From contig NZ_QHKL01000002.1 in NCBI RefSeq assembly GCF_003947415.1, positions 1,054,001 through 1,118,000 of the forward strand: a stretch of 64,000 nucleotides of DNA, read 5' to 3'. The notes under the pieces are model-generated. The model saw only the letters and a program-made list of their open reading frames with translations. It had not been told where the DNA came from and ran no database searches. The first letter of the stretch is position 1, and each line of letters begins with the position of its first letter. This DNA is from Amycolatopsis sp. WAC 01376 (GTDB lineage: Bacteria > Actinomycetota > Actinomycetes > Mycobacteriales > Pseudonocardiaceae). Both the position numbers and the translations under genes were made by a program. This document shows, piece after piece, positions 26,770-35,690 of this stretch.

Positions 26770-27693
26770 ATGGGACAGGTGTGGGGTTTCGGCAAGCACG
26801 GCGGGCCCGAGGTGCAGGAGTTCTTCGAGCGTCCCGATCCTGTCCCCGGTCGCGGCGAGGTGCTGATCCGGGTCGATGCCGCCGGCGTGAACCCTCTCGA
26901 CCACGCGGTGCGCTCGGGTCTGGTCCCCGGGCTCGACGGCGGGCGTCCGTTCCCCCGCGTGCTGGGCATGGAGGCGGCCGGAACCGTGCTTGCCCTGGGC
27001 GAGGACGTCGACGGGCTCGAGGTGGGTGACGCGGTTTTCGGCTTCGCCCTCACCGGTGGTGGTACCTACGCCGAGACGACGGTGCTGTCCGCGCCGAACA
27101 CCGCGCGCATCCCGGCGGGCCTGTCCGCGACCGTCGCGGCGACGCTGCCGGTGGCCGGGACGACTGCGGTGGACGTGCTCGACCAGCTCGGCCTCCCGTC
27201 CGGTGCCACGGTCCTGGTCAACGGGGTCGGGGGCGGCGTCGGCCTCGCCGTCGCGCGGCTGGCCATCGGGCGCGAGCTGCGGGTGATCGGCACCGGGAGT
27301 GCCGCCAGACGCGAGCACGCCGAAGCCATCGGGGTGCGGTTCATCGACTACGCCGCCGAGGACGTCGTCGCCGTGGCACGCGAGCTGGTTCCGGACGGCT
27401 TCGGCGGGATCGTCGACCTGGTCGGGGGTACTTCATTGCGGACGGTCGCTCCGCTGGCCCGGGATCCCCGCACTGTCATCTCCGTGGGTGACATGTCGGT
27501 GCCCGAGCTCGGTGGGCGTTTCGTCGAGCGCCGCCTCGATCGCGGGAACCTGGAACGATCCGCCCGGCTGGCCCTCGACGGACTCCTCGCACCCGTGATC
27601 ACCGCGGTCCACTCGCTCTCCGACGCCCCGGCCGCCCTCGCCACCGTCGAGAACGGCCACGCTTCGGGCAAGGTCGTCATCGAAGTGGCATGA
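26770..27693 (+). CDS. NADP-dependent oxidoreductase (quinone reductase, MDR family)
   Basis: 307-residue zinc-free medium-chain dehydrogenase. The N-terminal GroES-like domain contains AAGVNPLDHAVRSG, and the Rossmann fold has VLVNGVGGGVGLAVARLA with the VxxGVG-type nucleotide loop. Such enzymes reduce quinones or enones. It follows MerR on the same strand and may be induced by electrophiles. It ends 6 nt before the convergent desaturase gene. Confidence 0.9.
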   Translation: MGQVWGFGKHGGPEVQEFFERPDPVPGRGEVLIRVDAAGVNPLDHAVRSGLVPGLDGGRPFPRVLGMEAAGTVLALGEDVDGLEVGDAVFGFALTGGGTYAETTVLSAPNTARIPAGLSATVAATLPVAGTTAVDVLDQLGLPSGATVLVNGVGGGVGLAVARLAIGRELRVIGTGSAARREHAEAIGVRFIDYAAEDVVAVARELVPDGFGGIVDLVGGTSLRTVAPLARDPRTVISVGDMSVPELGGRFVERRLDRGNLERSARLALDGLLAPVITAVHSLSDAPAALATVENGHASGKVVIEVA

Positions 27694-27699
27694 CGGTCG

Positions 27700-28701
27700 T
27701 CATGGTGCGCCCTCGGCTGTCTTGAGTTTGCGGGCCAGCCGCTCTGACCTTGGCCAGCGGACTTTGGTGGCCCAGCCGAGTTTTTCGAAGATCCAGATGA
27801 GGCGGGCGGAGATGTCGATCTGGCCGCGGCGCACGCCGTGGCGGGCGCAGGTGGGGTCGGCGTGATGGGAGTTGTGCCAGGACTCGCCAATCGACAGGAT
27901 CGCCAGTGGCCAGAAGTTCGCCGACTTGTCTCGCGACGTGAAGGGCCGGTCGCCGATCATGTGGCAGATCGAGTTCACCGACCAGGTCACGTGGTGCAGG
28001 AGCGCGACACGCACGAGCCCGGCCCAGAAGAACGCGGTCAGCGCACCCCACCAGGACAGCGTGATCAGCCCGCCCGCCAGCGCGGGCAAGAGCAGCGACA
28101 CGACGGTCAGCGCGGGGAACAACCGGTTGACGCGGAGGATGTCGGCGTCGGCGAGCAGATCGGGCGCGAACCGTTTGGCGTTGGTCTGTTCTCGTTCGAA
28201 CAGCCACCCCATGTGCGCGTACCAGAACCCCTTGACGAGCGCCCGCGCCGAAGTGCCGAACCGCCAGGGGGAGTGCGGGTCGCCGTCGCGGTCGGCGTAG
28301 GCGTGATGGCGGCGGTGATCCGCGACCCAGTCGATGATCGGGCCCTGCAAGGCCATGCTGCCGGCGACGGCGAGCGCGATCCGCAGCCCGCGGGTGGCGG
28401 TGAACGCGCCGTGGGTGAAATAGCGGTGGAAGCCGATGGTCACGCCAAGGCTGGTCACCGTGTAGAAGAACGCGGCCAGCCCGATATCGAGCCAGCCGAG
28501 ACCCCAGCCCCACGCGAGCGGGACCGTCGCGGCCAACGTCACGGCGGGCACGATGGCGAACAGTTTGACCAAAAAGATCTGGGCCGAGCTCTTACTGCCC
28601 GCCAGCACGGGTTCCGGCGGTCGCTGACGAGTGTCCTTTATGCGGTTGTCGACTGGCGAACTCACGGTCCCTGCCTCCGGGATGACGAACACGGTGCTCA
28701 A
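27700..28701 (-). CDS. Acyl-CoA delta-9 desaturase-type membrane protein
   Basis: 333-residue di-iron fatty-acid desaturase in the membrane. All three histidine boxes are present: HRYFTHG, HRRHHAY and SWHNSHHADP, between pairs of hydrophobic helices, as in acyl-CoA (stearoyl-type) desaturases. The start is uncertain: TTG 28701 gives the listed length and GTG 28665 is an alternative. It lies beside a second desaturase and a cold-shock gene on the same strand, which fits membrane-fluidity control. Confidence 0.9.
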   Translation of the reverse strand: MSTVFVIPEAGTVSSPVDNRIKDTRQRPPEPVLAGSKSSAQIFLVKLFAIVPAVTLAATVPLAWGWGLGWLDIGLAAFFYTVTSLGVTIGFHRYFTHGAFTATRGLRIALAVAGSMALQGPIIDWVADHRRHHAYADRDGDPHSPWRFGTSARALVKGFWYAHMGWLFEREQTNAKRFAPDLLADADILRVNRLFPALTVVSLLLPALAGGLITLSWWGALTAFFWAGLVRVALLHHVTWSVNSICHMIGDRPFTSRDKSANFWPLAILSIGESWHNSHHADPTCARHGVRRGQIDISARLIWIFEKLGWATKVRWPRSERLARKLKTAEGAP

Positions 28702-28787
28702 CCGACGGGGTCACGCGTAGCCCCGTCAGGAGCCGCTACCCCTCACTTCGGTCGGATACCCCGCCGACGCCGCGGCAAACGCGGCGA

Positions 28788-29828
28788 TCAAGTCCGGCGG
28801 GGACGGCGAAGCGGTGCGCCGACGGCGTGCAGGTGGCGCAGGATTCGGGCGTACGAGGCCATGAGGCCGCAGTGGCTGTAGGAGATGCCTCGCCGCAGGC
28901 AGAATTCCCGCACGACCGGTTGCGCCCGGCGCAGGTTCGGGCGCGGCATGGTGGGGAACAGATGGTGCTCGATCTGGTAGTTCAACCCGCCCAGCAGTTC
29001 GTCCACCCAGCGGCCGCCGAGGACGTCGCGGGAAGTGAGCACCTGCTTGCGCAGGTAGTCCACTCGTTCGTCCTTGCCGAGGATGGGCATGCCCTTGTGG
29101 TTGGGGGCGAACGAACATCCCAGGTACACACCCATCAATCCCTGGTGCACCAGGATGAACAGGACCGCTTTGAACGGGGACAGCACGAGGAACACGGCGC
29201 TCAGGTAACCCACCAGGTGGATGGCGATCAGGATCGCTTCCAGCCAGGTGGCTTTGACCTCGCGTCGCAGGACGGCCTGGACGCTCGCGACGCGCAGCAT
29301 CACCGCCTCGGCCATCAGCAGCGGGAAGAACAGGAACGCCTGGTATTTGGCCATCCACCGCAGCAGGCCTCGTTTGGCCATGACCTGCTCGTCACTGAAC
29401 GCGAGTGCGGGGATCTCGATGTCGGGGTCCTCGTCCTCGTGGTTCGGGTTGGCGTGATGCCGGTTGTGTTTGCCGACCCACCACTGGTAGCTGATCCCGG
29501 TGACCGCACCGTGCACGTATCCGACGAGGTCGTTGCGGCGCCGGGAACCGAAGATCTGCCGATGGCCAGCGTCGTGGCCGATGAACGCGAATTGCGTGAA
29601 CACACCCGCGAACAGTGCCGCGGTGAGCAACTGCCACCACGAGTCGCCCAGCAGCACGAACGCGACCCCGCCGCCGGCCAGCAGCAAGGCGTTGACCGCG
29701 ATCCGCGCCGCGTAGTAGCCGTATCGCCGGCGCAGCAACCCCGCGTGCCTGACCCAGCGGGCCAGCTCCACGAAGCCGCCGCCGCCAGGTTTTGAGGATT
29801 GTGTCGCCGAAACAGCCGATCCAGTCAT
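28788..29828 (-). CDS. Fatty-acid desaturase (acyl-lipid, front-end type)
   Basis: 346-residue membrane di-iron desaturase. The histidine boxes are HDAGHRQ, HNRHHANPN and QIEHHLFP; a Gln in the first position of box 3 is typical of delta-6-like or linoleoyl-type desaturases. Hydrophobic helices follow the standard topology. No cytochrome b5 domain is fused. It is transcribed toward the other desaturase (86-nt gap) and is probably cotranscribed. Confidence 0.9.
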   Translation of the reverse strand: MTGSAVSATQSSKPGGGGFVELARWVRHAGLLRRRYGYYAARIAVNALLLAGGGVAFVLLGDSWWQLLTAALFAGVFTQFAFIGHDAGHRQIFGSRRRNDLVGYVHGAVTGISYQWWVGKHNRHHANPNHEDEDPDIEIPALAFSDEQVMAKRGLLRWMAKYQAFLFFPLLMAEAVMLRVASVQAVLRREVKATWLEAILIAIHLVGYLSAVFLVLSPFKAVLFILVHQGLMGVYLGCSFAPNHKGMPILGKDERVDYLRKQVLTSRDVLGGRWVDELLGGLNYQIEHHLFPTMPRPNLRRAQPVVREFCLRRGISYSHCGLMASYARILRHLHAVGAPLRRPRRT

Positions 29829-30051
29829 GATGAGGTCGTTCTCCCCTGAAGGCGTCCAATGCCGTGCCTCGGGAGCACGGCTACCTCACTGATCGGGTTT
29901 CCGCCGCGACACGGACTCAAACCCGCACGCGAGTACCTCGGTCCGGACAGGCCGATGCCCCCCAACCGGGACTCGGTTGAAGGGCACCGGGATCTTGGTG
30001 TCTCCGTCAGCGTCTCCGCTGCTCAGAGCACGATCTGGGCTGTTTCAGCCC

Positions 30052-30252
30052 TCAGACGGCGCGAACGCCGGTGGCCTGCGGGCCCTTGGCGCCCTGGGAG
30101 ACCACGAACTCGACGCGCTGGTTCTCGTCCAGGCTACGGAAGCCGTTGCCGTCGATCTCCGAGTAATGCACGAAGACGTCCGGGCCGTCTTCCTGGGCGA
30201 GGAAGCCGAAGCCCTTCTCAGCGTTGAACCACTTCACGATTCCCTGTGTCAT
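30052..30252 (-). CDS. Cold-shock protein (CspA family)
   Basis: 66-residue single cold-shock domain that binds single-stranded RNA/DNA. The RNP motifs KGFGFLA and DVFVHYSEI are intact, and [13 protein letters not shown] begins the domain. The region upstream is long, as for many csp genes whose 5' UTR regulates translation. The two desaturase genes lie just downstream on the same strand. Confidence 0.95.
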   Translation of the reverse strand: MTQGIVKWFNAEKGFGFLAQEDGPDVFVHYSEIDGNGFRSLDENQRVEFVVSQGAKGPQATGVRAV

Positions 30253-30611
30253 AACTTAATTCCTTACCGGTGACTTGACGGGTGCCGCACCGTGCGGCGC
30301 CCGTGGCCGGGTGTCAGATCGCGACTTCTCCAGCCTGTCCCGCAAGAAAGAAAGAAGCGCTCGCAACATCGTTTCCGCGAGCGTGATGAACACACGAACA
30401 CAAAACTCTACGACCACCCTGTACAACCCGGCCGTCGTCCGATTTCTTCCCGGGGACACGGTGGCGTGTCGCACCGCACCTGCCACCCCGTAGCCCATCG
30501 GTGTGGTGTTCAACGGGAATCGCGATCGTCGGCGGCGCCCTGGTGCTGTGGGTCTTCGCGCTCGTCCTGACCCGCCTGTTCCGCCACTTCGAGTCCCGCG
30601 ACCCGCGACGG
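30253..30611. other. Long region upstream of the cold-shock gene
   Basis: About 360 bp. It should hold the csp promoter and a possible structured 5' UTR; no clear hairpin or promoter stands out. A plus-strand frame near 30510-30590 happens to read as a hydrophobic helix but runs on antisense through two genes and is not called. Confidence 0.4.
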
Positions 30612-31104
30612 TCAGTGCCGGTTGTCGCCGAGGTAGACCAGGACGGCCGCGAGCAGCAACCAACGCACGTCCCGCCGGATCGCCCATCCGCCGTCGCCAC
30701 CGCTGATCAAGCTCGGCGTCGCGGCGATCGCGCTCGTAGGAGTGGCCGTTCCACCAGTACCCGGTGGACAGCAGCACCGGTTCTGGCGCGGTTTCGGGCA
30801 GCCGGTAGTCGTTCTGGAGCACAAGACCGCACCACCTGCCCGCGAGGCGGCGGAACAGCGTGCCGAGCCAACGCGCGCACACCAGGGCGAGCGGGAGAAA
30901 GATCACCAGCAGGCCTGCCCACGACCACGGGTTGGTCCACGACCAGGCGAAACCCGACAGCGCGGAGACCAGAGCGGGCACCAGCGACAGCGCGGGGACG
31001 AGCAGAGCCGCGGCGGCGAGCAGCACCGACTTGGCGAATCCGCCGCCCACCGCGCTCAGCCACGCACGCGGCCGTCCCCTTCGCCGTCCATGGTCGATTC
31101 TCAC
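30612..31104 (-). pseudogene. Membrane protein with a frameshift, sensor-domain-like
   Basis: From GTG 31104 the frame encodes two hydrophobic helices (GFAKSVLLAAAALLVPALSL and GLLVIFLPLALVCARWLG), then a soluble segment ending ELDQRWRRRMGDPA. In the next frame the sequence continues sensibly as RRDVRWLLLAAVLVYLGDNR and a stop. A one-base slip near 30675-30695 (in CCGGCGGGAC) would explain this. The pattern (helices, then ...W.R..DP..WRDL.WLLL) recalls the N-terminal sensor domain of actinobacterial histidine kinases, but no kinase follows. The start overlaps the upstream gene by 4 nt (GTGA). It could be sequencing error rather than a true pseudogene. Confidence 0.5.
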
Positions 31105-31508
31105 CGGGCAGCCCGCACGACGCGACGCCGGGTGATCACGGCGACGGCGATCAGCGGCACCGCCGACACGGCCTGCATCACCGTGTACCAAGAGGGGCAT
31201 ACTCCCGGGATCAGGTCCACCCCGACGATCGCGATCGGCAGGATCGTGCTCACCACGCGCAGGCGCTCCAGGCTTTTGCGCTCCTCCCGCGCCGCGAGCC
31301 CGTGCAGCAGCGGAGCGGCGAGCAGCAGGATGACGGCCCGGACCCCCATGAAGGTGTTCACCGAGCCCCCGGTCAGCGCGACCGCGGCGACGGTCGCCAG
31401 GACGATCGCACTGACCACACCGAAGAGCAGGACGCACTTGCGCACCTGATCGAAGGACTGCCGGACGTCACTCTCGGCCGCCACTTCCTGGTTCCTTGAA
31501 TTCGTCAT
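31101..31508 (-). CDS. Small membrane protein of unknown function
   Basis: 135-residue protein with about four hydrophobic helices (CVLLFGVVSAIVLATVAAVA, AVILLLAAPLLHGLA, STILPIAIVGVDLIPG, VMQAVSAVPLIAVAVI) and a charged N-terminus. No family was recognised. ATG 31508 is chosen over the longer frame because the region before it is a palindrome and promoter. Its stop overlaps the start of the frameshifted sensor-like gene, so the two form an operon. Confidence 0.7.
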   Translation of the reverse strand: MTNSRNQEVAAESDVRQSFDQVRKCVLLFGVVSAIVLATVAAVALTGGSVNTFMGVRAVILLLAAPLLHGLAAREERKSLERLRVVSTILPIAIVGVDLIPGVCPSWYTVMQAVSAVPLIAVAVITRRRVVRAAR

Positions 31509-31544
31509 GGCGGTGACGCTACGAAGACCAAGATCAGCCCGGTA

Positions 31545-31580
31545 TGGGTCTGGCCCCACCAGCTGGTGGGGCCAGACCCA
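31545..31580. repeat. 36-bp perfect palindrome
   Basis: The 18-bp arms TGGGTCTGGCCCCACCAG and its exact complement meet with no loop. It lies between the end of the lipoprotein gene (31605) and the start of the small membrane-protein gene (31508), 37 nt before that start. It could be a terminator for the former or an operator for the latter. Confidence 0.7.
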
Positions 31581-31604
31581 CGGCCGGCATCCTGGAGTGC
31601 GACC

Positions 31605-32102
31605 TCACCGGATGATCTCGGCACGCACTCGCTCGTCCGGGGTCGCGATGTCCCAGAAACGAACGGTGCCCCGCGCGGTGCGGTACTCGCCTGTACCGCC
31701 GGAGATGGCCATGTCGAGCGGACTCGTGCCCCTTGTCCAGATGGACTGCATGGTGATGGAGCCCTGCCCGAGTTCCATCGTGATCAAGCACTGCATCGTG
31801 ACTTTGTCGCCGTCGACATGAAGGGTCTGGCACGAGCCGCCGCCCTGTCCGACTTTGCGACCGTCCCTTATCGCGTTGCCGGAGTAGACGTCCATGTCGC
31901 CCAAGCTCACCCCGGCCCGGCCGAGATCGAGAGCCTGGTACTGGGTGTTCTCGACCTTGAGTTCGAGGACTTCGACCTGATCCCTCGCCGGTATCTCCGG
32001 CTCGCTCCCGGCCGCGCCGCAGCCGCCGGCCGCGGCGGTGATGAGCGCGACGGTGACGAGCCGGAGGAACGCTGTCTTGAAGCGCGCTTCGGTGGTTCGC
32101 AT
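31605..32102 (-). CDS. Lipoprotein with allene-oxide-cyclase-barrel-like domain
   Basis: 165-residue exported protein. The signal peptide ends in a lipobox (TAAAGGC), so Cys near residue 27 would be lipidated. The mature part contains GGTGEYRTARGTVRFWDI, the hallmark of AOC-barrel/dirigent-like proteins, which bind small hydrophobic ligands. The start is ATG 32102, preceded by AGGGA. It lies downstream of a DoxX-like gene and an ECF sigma gene on the same strand (gaps 59 and 41 nt), so the three may be one transcription unit. Confidence 0.8.
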   Translation of the reverse strand: MRTTEARFKTAFLRLVTVALITAAAGGCGAAGSEPEIPARDQVEVLELKVENTQYQALDLGRAGVSLGDMDVYSGNAIRDGRKVGQGGGSCQTLHVDGDKVTMQCLITMELGQGSITMQSIWTRGTSPLDMAISGGTGEYRTARGTVRFWDIATPDERVRAEIIR

Positions 32103-32161
32103 TCGGATTCCCTGTGTTTCGGAGTTCGGGTGGACGACGGGTTCGTGACGGCGAGAGACCT

Positions 32162-32767
32162 TCACGACCGCTGTTCGGTGACCCAGCCGCGCTCGACGAT
32201 CCACTCGCGTGTGACGTCCTCCGCGGCGGGCAGCGTGAGGAGCGAGACGGCGGACAGAACGACGAGGAGTCCGATCGAAACGGCCCAAGCGCGAGGACGA
32301 TTTTCCGTCCTGTCCACCTTGTCCTGGCCGGTGTCGGCAGGGCGGAGCCTCGTCTCAGGGAGCCGACGGTCGGCAGGCCTCAGCGCCCAAGACGCGACGG
32401 CGAACGCCAGGAACATCAGCGGCGGCCCCCACGACACAAAACCGTCGCCCAGTGCCAGATGCGACACCACTGCACCCGACCACAGGAAAGAGATGCCCGC
32501 GTACGCCCATTCCTTGATCAGCCGGAACCCGGGCACGGCGATCGCGACGGCCGCTCCGATATGACACACGCCCAGAATGTAGGCGAAGTAGTCCGGGTAG
32601 CCGAGGTGGTCGAACTGGGCTTCCATCCAGTCGATCGTGAAAAGGTTCCAAGTCGATCCGGCGATCAACTCGAAGACGATGACGAAAGTGGTGAACCAGA
32701 AGGCGATGGGGCGGATCCGGCTCCCACCGGTCGCATGCTGGTGGCGGTCGCTCGGTTGAGTTCGCAT
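32162..32767 (-). CDS. DoxX-like membrane protein
   Basis: 201-residue membrane protein. Four helices in the first 130 residues match the DoxX-like layout (PIAFWFTTFVIVFELIAGS, FAYILGVCHIGAAVAIAVPG), and a fifth helix lies near the C-terminus. DoxX-like genes are frequent neighbours of ECF41 sigma factors, and here the sigma gene is 41 nt upstream on the same strand. Confidence 0.82.
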   Translation of the reverse strand: MRTQPSDRHQHATGGSRIRPIAFWFTTFVIVFELIAGSTWNLFTIDWMEAQFDHLGYPDYFAYILGVCHIGAAVAIAVPGFRLIKEWAYAGISFLWSGAVVSHLALGDGFVSWGPPLMFLAFAVASWALRPADRRLPETRLRPADTGQDKVDRTENRPRAWAVSIGLLVVLSAVSLLTLPAAEDVTREWIVERGWVTEQRS

Positions 32768-32808
32768 TTCGGGTTTCCTGTCAATCGATTGTCGGCGAGG
32801 TTCGGGAG

Positions 32809-33744
32809 CTACCGGCTGATCCGGCGCCGTACCGTCGCCGTGAGGAGTTTGTCGGGGTTGCGGACGGCGTAGATGTCGGTGATCTCGCCGTTGGTGATCT
32901 CGATGAGGAACACGCCCTCCAGGTGATCGCCGCGGTAGGCGATCAGCGCCGGCGCGTTGTTGCAGTTGACCGTCTCGATCCGCAGGTCTGGCATCCCTCG
33001 CCCCTTGTGGAAGAGGCTCACGAGGCGTGCGGCCACCATTTCCGCGCCCACCACCGGCATGCGCGCCGCGGAGGCTTTTCCGCCGCCGTCCGCTGTGAAG
33101 GCGGCGTCCTTCGCGAGCAGAGAGAGCAGCCCTTGGAGGTCACCCGTGGTGGCGGCGGTCATGAACTGCTCGGTGATCCGTGCGGTCGTCGCGGTGTCAG
33201 CGGGCTCGAAGCGCTTGCGTCGCGCCTGCACGTGCTTGCGGGCGCGGTGCGCCGCCTGCCGCACCGTCGCCACGGTTTTGCCCACCGCGGCGGCGATGTC
33301 GCTGTGTTCGAAGCCGAACACCTCGCGCAGCACGAACACCACACGCTCGTCGGGAGTGAGTGTTTCCAGCACCACCAGCATCGCCATGGACACGGACTCG
33401 GCGAGCACCACGTCGGCCGACGCGTCGTTCTCGTCGAGCAGCAACGGCTCGGGCAGCCACGGGCCGATGTAGTCCTCGCGGCGGCGTGCGCTCGCTCTCA
33501 ACGCGTTGAGAGCCTGACGGGTCACCAGCCGCGCCAGGTACGACTTGGTGTCCCGCACCGTCGCGAGGTCCACCGCGGCCCACCGCAGGTAGCCGTCCTG
33601 CAGCACGTCGTCGGCTTCGGTCGCCGAGCCGAGTATCTCGTAGACGATCGTGAACAGCAGCGGTCGCAACAGGGTGAACCGGTCGGCGTGTTCGCCGGTG
33701 GTCACGGCGACGACCTCGATGTTCGGTGTGCTGTGTTCGGACAT
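32809..33744 (-). CDS. ECF41-type RNA polymerase sigma factor (SigJ-like)
   Basis: 311-residue sigma factor. Region 2 (LLFTIVYEILGSATEADDVLQDGYLRW) and region 4 (LTPDERVVFVLREVFGFEHSDIAAAVGK) are followed by a C-terminal SnoaL-like domain of about 110 residues, the ECF41 hallmark; this extension acts as a built-in anti-sigma module. It contains NPDKL near the end, the NPDKL-type motif known in ECF41. ATG 33744 is used rather than the upstream in-frame ATG in the palindrome. Upstream TGTCAC and GTGTC elements resemble ECF41 promoters, suggesting autoregulation. Confidence 0.92.
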   Translation of the reverse strand: MSEHSTPNIEVVAVTTGEHADRFTLLRPLLFTIVYEILGSATEADDVLQDGYLRWAAVDLATVRDTKSYLARLVTRQALNALRASARRREDYIGPWLPEPLLLDENDASADVVLAESVSMAMLVVLETLTPDERVVFVLREVFGFEHSDIAAAVGKTVATVRQAAHRARKHVQARRKRFEPADTATTARITEQFMTAATTGDLQGLLSLLAKDAAFTADGGGKASAARMPVVGAEMVAARLVSLFHKGRGMPDLRIETVNCNNAPALIAYRGDHLEGVFLIEITNGEITDIYAVRNPDKLLTATVRRRISR

Positions 33745-33778
33745 GCCTCCCAAGACACCGCGGAACCGGCGAAACGTG

Positions 33779-33797
33779 ACATCACGCGACGTGATGT
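33779..33797. promoter_or_regulatory. Palindrome and possible ECF41 promoter between sigJ-like and KAP genes
   Basis: ACATCAC-N5-GTGATGT is a perfect 7-bp inverted repeat in an 83-bp divergent region. Reading toward the sigma gene, TGTCAC follows directly and GTGTC occurs about 17 nt further on, near the ECF41 consensus TGTCAC-N16-CGTC. Confidence 0.45.
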
Positions 33798-33827
33798 GGA
33801 GCACAGCCTCCCGGATACTCTTGCGGC

Positions 33828-35690
33828 GTGATGAGTGCCGAAGATCCGAATCCGCCCCGGCTGACCGCGCGGGTGGCCGGTGGCCCGCGGGAGTACGACC
33901 AGCCGTATCCGGTCGAAGTGCGGCTGCTCAACACGAGCGACATCGTGGAGCTGTTCGAGGTGACCTTCCGCGCCGACGGCGGTTCGATCCCCGAGTCACT
34001 CCAGCGAGTGAGCCAGATCGTGTATCCCCGCGGCGATCACGTCTGGACGATCCCGGTACTGCTCGACGAGCAGACGCAGGCCCGGTTGGTGGTCGAGGCC
34101 CGCGGCGAGCACACGAAATCACATCGGCGTATCGAGCTGACCGTCCCGAGCGAGTCCGAGGTCGACTCCGGTGAGGACAGGGCTGCTCGCGTCCAGTCCT
34201 CGAAGCCGGCGTCGCCACCGTTCGCGTTGCTCAGCGACCATCCGATCGACCCGGATGAGGACATGTTCGAGCATCGCGTCATCGCCGAACGCATGGCCGG
34301 GTTTCTTCTCGACGCGCGCGCCGTCACGCCGTTCACGATCGGCATCCAGGGCGGTTGGGGCGTCGGCAAAAGCAGTCTGATGCAGTTGCTTCGCCACGCC
34401 ATCGAAGACGGGGCCGAGGAACATCGCGGGCGGGTCCGCGTCGCTTGGTTCAACGCCTGGACCGCGGAAGGCACCAACGCGCTCACCGGCCTCATCCGGT
34501 CCGTGCTCGACCAGCTCGACCCCAGTGTGCTCCGCCGGATCCTCCGCCGCACCCGGCGTTCCTCGTGGCTCGCCACGCCGTTCGTCGTCCTGGCCTCCTG
34601 GGTCGGCCTGCGGGCACTGGCCGACGACCTGTGGCAACGCTTCCGGGTCGACGCCGCACAGCGCAACCGGATCCGCAAGGAGATCCAGGACGCCGTCGCC
34701 GCGTGGTCGGACAAGAACCGCCCCCTCGACCAGCGGCGGATGCTCGTGGTCTTCATCGACGACCTCGACCGGTGCTCCCCGGAGAACATCGTCCAGGTCT
34801 TCGAAGCGATCCGTCTCTATCTCGACGCGCCGGGACTGACCTTCGTCATCGGCTACGACCCGGCGATCGTCGGCGACGCGCTAGCCCAAAGCGAACACGC
34901 CTCCTCCGCCGACCTCAGCCGTGCCTACCTGGAAAAGATCATCCAGGTCGACTACGTCGTTCCCGTCCCGGACCCCGAACGGTCGCTTGCCCTGGCGCGT
35001 GCCTGCGCCCACGCCTCCGGTATCGCGCATCTGCTCGCCGACGAAGACCTGTCTCTGCTCGTCCAGCGCAGTGAACGCAATCCACGGCGGCTCAAGCGGT
35101 TCCTCAACACTTTCGTGCTCTCCCACCAGATCGACGGTCACTCCTCGCGACTACGCTCGGACGAGCACATCAAGATCTTGTTGCTGCGCATGTACTTTCC
35201 CAGTCTGTTCCGGCGGATCCTCGTCGAGCCGGAACAGGACATGCTCGGCCAGCTCATCGAACTCGCCCGCCTCCGGGCGGCCGTTCGCGCCGGCAGCGAC
35301 ATGGACCGTGAGCAAGTCGAATGGCTCTGCCGGATCACCGGTCTCGCCGCGCCGGTCGACGGCGAGTCGGCGGAGGACGTGTTGACCCGGCTGGAAAAGA
35401 ACGTCCCCGAAGGCGTGATCGCCTTGTCCCGTGACAACGGCCTGTTCTCCCTCGCCTGGAGCCTCGGCGCTCCGCACCAACGCGCGGACCTGCTGCGGCG
35501 CACCCGCGAACGCCTCCCCTCATTGGCGCCGATGGGGTTGTCAGGCCCGCCGGGAGGCGGGACGGGCAACGATCGCGTCGTCGTGTGTTCCACCTGTGGC
35601 TCGTCAGTCCATCTCAGCGACGCGTTCTGCGGGAGCTGCGGCGCCTACCTCGAATTGTCAGGCGTCAGTGGCCGGCCAGGTCCATCGTGA
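33828..35690 (+). CDS. KAP-type P-loop NTPase with N-terminal beta domain and C-terminal zinc ribbon
   Basis: 620-residue KAP-family ATPase. An N-terminal segment (residues 1-130) looks like an all-beta domain. The P-loop GGWGVGKSS (175-183, Lys181) follows, then a hydrophobic helix (WLATPFVVLASWVGLRALA, about 245-263) inserted between Walker A and B as in other KAP proteins. Walker B VVFIDDLDRC has Asp311-Asp312. NPRRLKRFLNTF is the usual late KAP motif. A zinc ribbon ends the protein: Cys587/Cys590 and Cys601/Cys604. KAP ATPases sit at the membrane inner face and some act in phage defence, but no partner gene proves that here. There is no Shine-Dalgarno at GTG 33828, so it may be leaderless. 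Confidence 0.85.
   Translation: MMSAEDPNPPRLTARVAGGPREYDQPYPVEVRLLNTSDIVELFEVTFRADGGSIPESLQRVSQIVYPRGDHVWTIPVLLDEQTQARLVVEARGEHTKSHRRIELTVPSESEVDSGEDRAARVQSSKPASPPFALLSDHPIDPDEDMFEHRVIAERMAGFLLDARAVTPFTIGIQGGWGVGKSSLMQLLRHAIEDGAEEHRGRVRVAWFNAWTAEGTNALTGLIRSVLDQLDPSVLRRILRRTRRSSWLATPFVVLASWVGLRALADDLWQRFRVDAAQRNRIRKEIQDAVAAWSDKNRPLDQRRMLVVFIDDLDRCSPENIVQVFEAIRLYLDAPGLTFVIGYDPAIVGDALAQSEHASSADLSRAYLEKIIQVDYVVPVPDPERSLALARACAHASGIAHLLADEDLSLLVQRSERNPRRLKRFLNTFVLSHQIDGHSSRLRSDEHIKILLLRMYFPSLFRRILVEPEQDMLGQLIELARLRAAVRAGSDMDREQVEWLCRITGLAAPVDGESAEDVLTRLEKNVPEGVIALSRDNGLFSLAWSLGAPHQRADLLRRTRERLPSLAPMGLSGPPGGGTGNDRVVVCSTCGSSVHLSDAFCGSCGAYLELSGVSGRPGPS

Noticed and set aside
30501..30620. Plus-strand frame reading as a hydrophobic helix upstream of the cold-shock gene
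   Set aside because: The frame has no stop until it has run antisense through two minus-strand genes and has no Shine-Dalgarno; the helix is probably chance.
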